Notes under the pieces: model-generated | The model's database searches: none | Seen by the model: only the letters and a program-made list of their open reading frames with translations | Told to the model about the DNA's origin: nothing | Program-made: the position numbers and the translations under genes | Shown: positions 7,336-11,626 of the stretch, one piece after another | Position numbering within the stretch: position 1 is the stretch's first letter | Layout: every line of letters begins with the position of its first letter | NCBI GenBank assembly: GCA_021802795.1 | Contig: JAJZRH010000011.1 | Location: 1-11,626 of the forward strand | Source of the DNA: a bacterium | Lineage (GTDB): Bacteria; Patescibacteriota; Minisyncoccia; Phycocordibacterales; Phycocordibacteraceae | Direction: 5' to 3' | DNA: 11,626 nucleotides

Positions 7336-8394
7336 CTACTCGTCCGATGCCGACGGCTTGTCCAGCAGTTCCGGTTCAATGCCTATCTTTGCCTCTGCGA
7401 TGCGGTAGACGTCCTTGTCTATCTTGCCGAGCTCTTTATAACCCGCGTTCCAGTGCGAAACTGAGGTGCCGAGCGAGACGCCGAGTTTCTTATAAAACTC
7501 CTCATACGCGCCGATGTGCTTCCCGAGCTCCCCTACCCGCTTCTGGATGTCCGCCGCCTTCTCCTCTATCTGAAGCGCCTTGAGCCCTTGCATGACCGTC
7601 TGGAGGTACGCCAGGAACGAGGTCGGCGAGACGATGATGACCTTGTATTTGCTCGCCGCCCGCTGGATGAGATTCTCCTCCTCGGCGCCTCCGCCGATTT
7701 GGTTGGTGAGGAGGTCGTAGTAGATGCCCTCGGACGGGATGAACATGAAGGCAAAGTCCATCGTGTCCTCTTCCGGCCGGATGTATTTTGCGGTCTCCTG
7801 GATGCGGAGTTTCAGGTCGTTCACGAACGCTTTCTCTGCCGCCGCGCGCTCCGGCGTACCCACCTGCGTGCTCACGAAGCGGTTGTAGTTATCCAGCGAA
7901 AACTTTGAGTCTACCGGCACAAGTTTCTTGTTGATGATAATGACGGCGTCCACGATCTCGCCGTTCTTAAACGGATACTGGATGCGGTAGTCCTCCGGCG
8001 ACATCACGTTCCGGAGCACGGTCTCCAGATAGTACTCGCCCAAGATGCCGCGCTGTTTCGGGTTCTTAAGAAGGTCTTGGAGCGATTGAAGCTGTTCGGC
8101 GTAGGTCTGCGTCTGCCGGCCGATTTCTTTCACCGAGGTGAGCTCGGTCGTGATTTCCTTGATGAGCCGGCTGGATTCGGAGAACTGGCGGTGCGCGTTT
8201 TCCTGCATCGCTTTCGACGATTCCGAGACGCGCGCGTCCAGGGTCCGTGCCAGCTCCTGCATCTGTTGCTGGAGGAGCACCATGCCGCTCCCCTCCTCTA
8301 CCGGCGCTTCGCGGCGCTTGAATATGAAATACAGACCGATGCCCTGCACGAACAAGAGCGCGAGGATGATGAGAGCAATGGTGAACAAATCCAT
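7336..8394 (-). CDS. rmuC: RmuC family DNA recombination protein
   Basis: Family linked in E. coli to limiting inversions at short inverted repeats; the core is a predicted PD-(D/E)XK-type nuclease fold. 352 aa, shorter than the E. coli protein (about 475). Seen: a single N-terminal membrane helix (about 4-25) followed by FKRRE, a coiled coil (about 38-110), then the core with RGILGEYYLETVL (115-127), GEIVDAVIII (145-154) and VDSKFSLDNY (161-170). Candidate catalytic residues are Glu120, Asp149, Asp162 and Lys164. The block FAFMFIPSEGIYYDLL, typical of RmuC, follows. It would be anchored in the membrane with the core in the cytosol. No Shine-Dalgarno precedes the ATG; the predicted promoter start coincides with it. 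Divergent from the YqeY-like gene, sharing a 21-bp gap. Confidence 0.93.
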   Translation of the reverse strand: MDLFTIALIILALLFVQGIGLYFIFKRREAPVEEGSGMVLLQQQMQELARTLDARVSESSKAMQENAHRQFSESSRLIKEITTELTSVKEIGRQTQTYAEQLQSLQDLLKNPKQRGILGEYYLETVLRNVMSPEDYRIQYPFKNGEIVDAVIIINKKLVPVDSKFSLDNYNRFVSTQVGTPERAAAEKAFVNDLKLRIQETAKYIRPEEDTMDFAFMFIPSEGIYYDLLTNQIGGGAEEENLIQRAASKYKVIIVSPTSFLAYLQTVMQGLKALQIEEKAADIQKRVGELGKHIGAYEEFYKKLGVSLGTSVSHWNAGYKELGKIDKDVYRIAEAKIGIEPELLDKPSASDE

Positions 8395-8398
8395 GTCC

Positions 8399-8410
8399 GT
8401 AGTATACTAC
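8399..8410. promoter_or_regulatory. palindromic shared -10 element between rmuC and the YqeY-like gene
   Basis: GTAGTATACTAC is a perfect 12-bp palindrome. It contains TATACT on both strands (plus 8403-8408; minus 8406-8401), a 5/6 match to the -10. Counting 7 nt outward gives +1 at 8415 for the plus gene (ATG at 8416) and 8394 for rmuC (ATG at 8394). Both mRNAs would be leaderless and the two promoters overlap, so polymerase should be able to occupy only one at a time. No convincing -35 or TGn is seen on either side. A repressor operator is the alternative reading. Confidence 0.55.
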
Positions 8411-8415
8411 CCGAT

Positions 8416-8922
8416 ATGGCTATCCACGAAACACTGAAGCAATCCATCCCCGAGGCGCTCCGCGCTCATGACGAAGTCCGCCTCCGAACGCTCCGTTCGC
8501 TCGTTACCATGATGACGAACGAAGTCGTCGCCAAGAAGCGCAAACCCGACGAGTTCCTCACGGATGAGGAAGCGCTGACCGTCGTGAAGCGCGCCGCGAG
8601 CCAGCGCAAGGACTCCATAGAACAATTTGAAAAGGCGTCCCGGAACGACCTCGCCGAGCCGGAGAAGCTTGAGCTCGCCATCATAGAGTCCTACCTCCCC
8701 CAGATGATGAGCCGCGAAGAAATTATGCCGATCGCCAAAGCGAAGATGGCGGGGCTCGGCATCTCATCCAAGGCCGACGCGGCTAAAACGCCCGAAGGGC
8801 GTTCGCCCGGCGCCTCTTTAGAGGCGCTTAGGGGCAAGTTTACCGGCACGCTGATGAAGGAGTTGAAAGGTAAAGCCGACGGAGGCGACGTGAAGGCGGT
8901 TGTGGATTCACTTCTCCAATAA
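8416..8922 (+). CDS. YqeY/GatB-like family protein with in-frame insertion
   Basis: Protein of the YqeY family, related to the tail domain of the amidotransferase subunit GatB; it may assist tRNA-dependent amidation, but its exact role is unknown. 168 aa against about 148 for B. subtilis YqeY. Seen: the N-terminal helical part with LRTLRSLVTMMTNEVV and TDEEALTVVKRAASQRKDSIEQFEKA, then LELAIIESYLPQMMS, and the C-terminal GISSKAD ... LKGKADGGDVKAVVDSLL. The extra length is about 18 residues at 122-139, between SKAD and GKFTGTLM, where the family normally runs on directly; the DNA there is two hairpins. The reading frame extends upstream of 8416 inside the rmuC antisense region, but the family N-terminus (MAIHETLKQ) and promoter geometry fix the start at 8416. 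Confidence 0.93.
   Translation: MAIHETLKQSIPEALRAHDEVRLRTLRSLVTMMTNEVVAKKRKPDEFLTDEEALTVVKRAASQRKDSIEQFEKASRNDLAEPEKLELAIIESYLPQMMSREEIMPIAKAKMAGLGISSKADAAKTPEGRSPGASLEALRGKFTGTLMKELKGKADGGDVKAVVDSLLQ
8787..8827 (+). repeat. double-hairpin palindromic insertion inside the YqeY-like gene
   Basis: Two adjacent perfect hairpins: AACGCCC-GAA-GGGCGTT (8787-8803, 7-bp stem) and GCGCCTC-TTTA-GAGGCGC (8810-8827, 7-bp stem). They coincide with the 18-residue protein insertion (codons about 8779-8832). Codons in this stretch (CGT, TCT, TTA, CTT, AGG) differ from the C/G-ending choice of the surrounding gene. This resembles small palindromic elements that insert in-frame in genes, such as the Rickettsia palindromic elements, but no second copy is seen in the window. 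Confidence 0.6.
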
Positions 8923-8928
8923 GCGCCC

Positions 8929-8958
8929 TTGACCGGGTGGCGGCATCCCTGTCATACT
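8929..8958 (+). promoter_or_regulatory. promoter of the small 8992 gene
   Basis: TTGACC (8929-8934, 5/6 match to the -35), an 18-nt spacer, then CATACT (8953-8958) preceded by TGT as an extended -10. The predicted +1 is 8965, exactly the A of an in-frame ATG. The ATG at 8992, which has a ribosome site, would then have a 27-nt leader. Confidence 0.6.
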
Positions 8959-8978
8959 TTGAACATGTCCAACCGCAT

Positions 8979-8984
8979 GGAGGG
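8979..8984 (+). promoter_or_regulatory. Shine-Dalgarno site of the small 8992 gene
   Basis: GGAGGG lies 7 nt before the ATG at 8992, the strongest Shine-Dalgarno match ahead of any gene here. It favours 8992 over the upstream in-frame ATG at 8965 and shows that this genome still uses SD initiation. Confidence 0.6.
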
Positions 8985-8991
8985 ACGACCT

Positions 8992-9297
8992 ATGGGCAGC
9001 AGACGCAATGAACCGGGACCGGAAGATCCTTGGTCCGTACTCGGGTCCGAAGCGCTCAAGGCGCATGAGGCGGCCGGAGCGGCGAAAAGGATACAGCAGG
9101 TCCTCGACAAACATCGGCCGACCAACGACACAACCGCGGCGCCGGAAGCCGTGCCGGTGGTCACCGCGCCGACACGCCCGCCCAATCCGCAGGAAGCAAA
9201 AAAACGATTGGCGGAGATCTTCACCGACCCCGAAGAAGCGCTACGAGAAGCCGGGGAGGCGGCAATTCGGCTCGAGAAATCGAACCCAACTCCCTGA
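8992..9297 (+). CDS. small hypothetical protein, charged and Pro/Ala-rich
   Basis: Not recognised. 101 aa from the SD-preceded ATG at 8992, or 110 aa from the ATG at 8965 that coincides with the predicted +1. Seen: a polar start MGSRRNEPGPEDPW, a helical stretch about 16-42 (SVLGSEALKAHEAAGAAKRI), a Pro/Thr/Ala-rich probable linker about 42-66, and a second charged helical part (PQEAKKRLAEIFTDPEEALREA). No signal peptide, membrane segment or cysteine is present, so a soluble cytosolic protein is expected. Its own promoter, ribosome site and a strong terminator right after it support a real, separately expressed gene. The antisense frames over it are shorter and have no such signals. No function can be assigned. 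Confidence 0.75.
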   Translation: MGSRRNEPGPEDPWSVLGSEALKAHEAAGAAKRIQQVLDKHRPTNDTTAAPEAVPVVTAPTRPPNPQEAKKRLAEIFTDPEEALREAGEAAIRLEKSNPTP

Positions 9298-9318
9298 CTG
9301 GCGAGTCTTGGGACAACC

Positions 9319-9346
9319 CGGGTAGCCTCGGCTACCCGTCTTTTTT
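9319..9346 (+). terminator. Rho-independent terminator after the small gene
   Basis: CGGGTAGC (9319-9326), loop CTCG, GCTACCCG (9331-9338), then TC and six T (9341-9346). This is a classic 8-bp GC-rich stem with a U-run on the plus strand only. The T-run overlaps the stop codon of the convergent response regulator gene; on the minus strand the hairpin has no U-run, so it should not stop that mRNA efficiently. Confidence 0.9.
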
Positions 9347-9758
9347 ACGGACAGGGGAGCTTCTCGGCGTTCAACACCTCTTTGACCTTTTCTGCAACGG
9401 CCTCTAATTTCCAATCGGCCTTCACCATAAAGAACGAGGGACCGAGCTCGGCGATATGCCGTATCTGCTCATCCTCGTTCGCGCTCAAATTGGTCAAAAT
9501 GATGACCGGCACGCACTTTCCCCAATCGTCTTTCTCGCGCACCTGCTTCAGCATTCCCCATCCGTCCATCCTCGGCATCAGGATATCCAGCAGAATGAGA
9601 TCAGGGCGTTCCTTGAACGCGGCGGCAAGGCCCGTCACGCCGTTTTCCGCCTCGACCACGTCGAGACCTTCCTTCGCGAGCATCGTGTGCAGGGCCTTGC
9701 TGATGGTCAGATCATCCTCGACCACGAGAACCTTCTTTTTGCCGGTTTCTATAGTCAT
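9345..9758 (-). CDS. single-domain response regulator (receiver only)
   Basis: Phosphoacceptor protein of a two-component system. 137 aa, receiver domain only, with no DNA-binding or enzyme output domain, so it resembles CheY- or Spo0F-like relays that act through protein contacts. Seen: acidic cluster VVEDD (Asp15/Asp16), phosphorylated Asp58 in LILLDILMPRMDG, Thr89 in IILTN, and Lys113 in FFMVKAD, the full set of switch residues. It ends EKLPCP with a C-terminal cysteine. It begins 6 bp after the stop of the histidine kinase gene on the same strand, so the two are very probably partners. No ribosome site is visible; CATAAT (9764-9769, minus) lies just upstream and could be a -10, though the predicted start would fall within the ATG. 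Confidence 0.95.
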   Translation of the reverse strand: MTIETGKKKVLVVEDDLTISKALHTMLAKEGLDVVEAENGVTGLAAAFKERPDLILLDILMPRMDGWGMLKQVREKDDWGKCVPVIILTNLSANEDEQIRHIAELGPSFFMVKADWKLEAVAEKVKEVLNAEKLPCP

Positions 9759-9764
9759 ACAGGA

Positions 9765-11567
9765 TTATGGTATCACCCTTTTCCCGTCCAAAGGAAGAAG
9801 CACATAGAACGTCGTACCCTTTCCTTCCTCGGATTCGAACCAGATGGCGCCGCCGATTGTATCCACCATCCTATTGGTCATATAGAGGCCCAGGCCGTTC
9901 CCGTTCGGGTCCCATTTCTTGGCGTTATCGGTTCGGAAGAATTTCGTAAATATCTTTTCGCGATCGGCTGCGGGTATGCCGATGCCCGTATCGTGAACGC
10001 TTACCAGAATGGTGTCTTGAACCGCAGTTTTCCCCGCAACAGCCTCTCCCTGCTTAACTCTCCGAAGTTCGACGGCCATTTCTCCTTTTTCAGGTGTGTA
10101 TTTCACGGCGTTCGAGACGAGGTTCTGCAAAACAACGCGGACGAGTTCGACGTCAATGCGGAGCTCGGGTAACGGATCCTGATACTGCTCTACGACGCGA
10201 AGATTCTTTTTTCCTATCTCAAGCGAGAGTTCTTTAACGGTCGTCTTCGCTATGTCCGCCAGATTGACCGGAACGGGATTCATCGCCACCGTGCCGGTCT
10301 CGAGCCGCAATATGTGGAGGAAGGACTTTATGATGTCGTTCATCTGCCGCCCCGCGGTATAAATGGCATGGAAGTACTCGTTCTGTTTCTTGCTCATTTT
10401 CCCCGCGTCACCCCCAAGGAGCATCTCCGAATACCAATTGATGGCGGTGAGCGGAGTGCGCATCTGGTGCGAGGCGAGCGATATGAACTCGCTCTTTGCC
10501 TTATCTATCTCCTTTTCCTTGGTGATGTCCCGTTCCAGACCGACGAAGAACATGATGTTCTTATCTTTATCCAACACCGGGGATATGCTCACCGTGGAAA
10601 TGTAGAGCTGACCGTTCTTCCGCTTGTTCTGGATCTCCCCGATGAACGGCATTTTCTGCTCCTTTATCGTGCGCCAAAGTTGTTCGTAATATTGAAGCGG
10701 CATCGGCATCCGCCAAAGTGCCCCGGCTTTTTTACCGATCGTTTCTTCCGGCGCGTAGCCGGTTATCTTCCCCGTCGCCGCGTTCGCATACACGACGACC
10801 CCTTCCGGATCGGTGATGATGACCAGGTCGGACGTATTGTCCAGAGCCAGCTTGAACTTTTTGAGATCGTCCGCCAAACGCTCCTCTTTGGTTTTTTCTT
10901 CAGCGAGTCTCTCTTCTTCGTCCTTGAGGTCGGCGGCAATGTTGAATGCTGCCTTTCGGCTCTCTTCGGCCTCGCGGGTCTTTTCCGCAAGGCCGGCCGT
11001 ACGCTCGGCAACTTTCTGTTCCAAGGTCTCATAAGCGCTCCTGAGTTTGAAAAGCATATTATTGAATGCCTGCGCGAGCTGCCCGACCTCGTCCAAGCTC
11101 CGGATGATGATGCTTTCATTCAGGTTGCCCGCGGCAACACTTCCGGCAAAATCCGTCAGTTCTTTTATTGGGCCGGTTATGGAACGCGTGACGGAAATGG
11201 CGATGAACACGATAAGGAGCGCGATGACCCCTATGATGAGCAGGAACAGGTCGCGCAGCAATCTGATCGGCCCGAACGCCTCGGATTCGTCAACTTTCAC
11301 GACGATGCCCCAGCCGGCGCTCGGTATATACCGGGTCGCCGCGACGACCCGTATACCGCGATAATCCACCACGTTCCTGAAGATACCTTCTTCTCCTTTG
11401 ATGGCGTGTACGGCGGGAATATCGTTTCTTTCTTTCGGTATGAGGAGCGAGACCGGATCGTTCGGCCCGTAGCGGGTCGGGACGAGGAAGAAAGCGTTAC
11501 CGCTCCCGTCGTTCCTCACGAGCACCGTTTCCCCGCTCTTCCCGAGTCCGACATAATCTTTGGTCAC
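9765..11567 (-). CDS. PAS-domain sensor histidine kinase, N-terminally truncated or disrupted
   Basis: Membrane histidine kinase, probably phosphorylating the adjacent receiver. From the GTG at 11567 it is 600 aa. Seen: the distal part of a Cache-type extracellular sensor (DYVGLGKSGETVLV, 4-17, to about 95), a membrane helix (106-126), HAMP (127-180), a charged coiled coil (180-237), PAS (about 238-350), HisKA with His367 in SHQMRTPL, and HATPase_c with Asn482/Asn486 (LQNLVSNAVKYTP), DTGIGIP (526-532) and GNGLGL (556-561). The expected first membrane helix and the front of the sensor are absent. Sensor-like residues (TVVLITGADDIAS) continue in frame upstream of the GTG to 11606, where TGA (11607-11609) ends the frame. 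So GTG is probably not the ancestral start: either a frameshift or nonsense change split the gene, or there is an assembly error near the window end. The kinase core is intact. Confidence 0.88.
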   Translation of the reverse strand: MTKDYVGLGKSGETVLVRNDGSGNAFFLVPTRYGPNDPVSLLIPKERNDIPAVHAIKGEEGIFRNVVDYRGIRVVAATRYIPSAGWGIVVKVDESEAFGPIRLLRDLFLLIIGVIALLIVFIAISVTRSITGPIKELTDFAGSVAAGNLNESIIIRSLDEVGQLAQAFNNMLFKLRSAYETLEQKVAERTAGLAEKTREAEESRKAAFNIAADLKDEEERLAEEKTKEERLADDLKKFKLALDNTSDLVIITDPEGVVVYANAATGKITGYAPEETIGKKAGALWRMPMPLQYYEQLWRTIKEQKMPFIGEIQNKRKNGQLYISTVSISPVLDKDKNIMFFVGLERDITKEKEIDKAKSEFISLASHQMRTPLTAINWYSEMLLGGDAGKMSKKQNEYFHAIYTAGRQMNDIIKSFLHILRLETGTVAMNPVPVNLADIAKTTVKELSLEIGKKNLRVVEQYQDPLPELRIDVELVRVVLQNLVSNAVKYTPEKGEMAVELRRVKQGEAVAGKTAVQDTILVSVHDTGIGIPAADREKIFTKFFRTDNAKKWDPNGNGLGLYMTNRMVDTIGGAIWFESEEGKGTTFYVLLPLDGKRVIP

Positions 11568-11626
11568 CGAAGCGATGTCGTCGGCGCCAGTGATGAGAAC
11601 GACCGTTCACGCTACATGATGCCGGC

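Noticed and set aside
9456..10172. 238-codon plus-strand frame opposite the response regulator and kinase
   Set aside because: It lies antisense to conserved receiver and HATPase motifs, with no promoter or ribosome site of its own.
1..11626. CRISPR array, tRNA, rRNA, insertion sequence or prophage genes
   Set aside because: No spaced direct repeats, cloverleaf-like segments, transposase motifs or phage proteins were seen; nearly all sequence is covered by housekeeping genes.

Overview
The window looks like a chromosomal segment of a bacterium of the Candidate Phyla Radiation (Patescibacteria, most likely a Parcubacteria lineage), but of unusually high GC. The evidence is compact housekeeping genes with 0-70 bp gaps, a CorA-type transporter coupled to a CysRS whose zinc-site motif has the form DIHTGG..HI..HHNNEIAQ, an RG-rich DEAD-box helicase, and a single-domain response regulator beside a PAS histidine kinase. 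This placement is inference from protein style; no rRNA is present. TGA is used as a stop (corA, cysS, the 9297 ORF), so the TGA=Gly codes of some CPR lineages do not apply.

Layout: (1) 1-1089, minus: 5' part of a C-terminal processing peptidase (S41), running off the left edge. (2) 1138-5490, plus: a tightly packed run corA-like / cysS / dnaB / recR with one-base stop-start overlaps at corA-cysS and dnaB-recR, and a promoter for dnaB inside the cysS end. It closes with a strong bidirectional terminator shared with the convergent helicase gene. (3) 5552-8394, minus: rmuC, rplU and a DEAD-box helicase. (4) 8416-9297, plus: a YqeY/GatB-like gene carrying an in-frame palindromic insertion, then a small unknown gene and a Rho-independent terminator. 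(5) 9345-11567 (open frame to 11606), minus: a histidine kinase with a truncated or disrupted sensor domain, followed 6 bp later by a single-domain response regulator.

The genes are mostly information processing (DnaB replicative helicase, RecR and RmuC for recombination, L21 and CysRS for translation, an RNA helicase), plus envelope proteolysis, metal transport and one two-component pair.

The most interesting pattern is in the intergenic gaps. For seven genes, a -10-like hexamer, often with an extended TGn, lies so that the predicted transcription start falls within about 0-3 nt of the start codon. This suggests widespread leaderless mRNAs. The clearest case is a perfect 12-bp palindrome (8399-8410) between rmuC and the YqeY gene that offers a -10 on each strand, with both transcripts predicted to start at their start codons. 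Other notable points are a GMH in place of the GMN filter motif in the CorA-like protein, the hairpin-encoded insertion in YqeY, and the stop codon that cuts off the kinase sensor domain.
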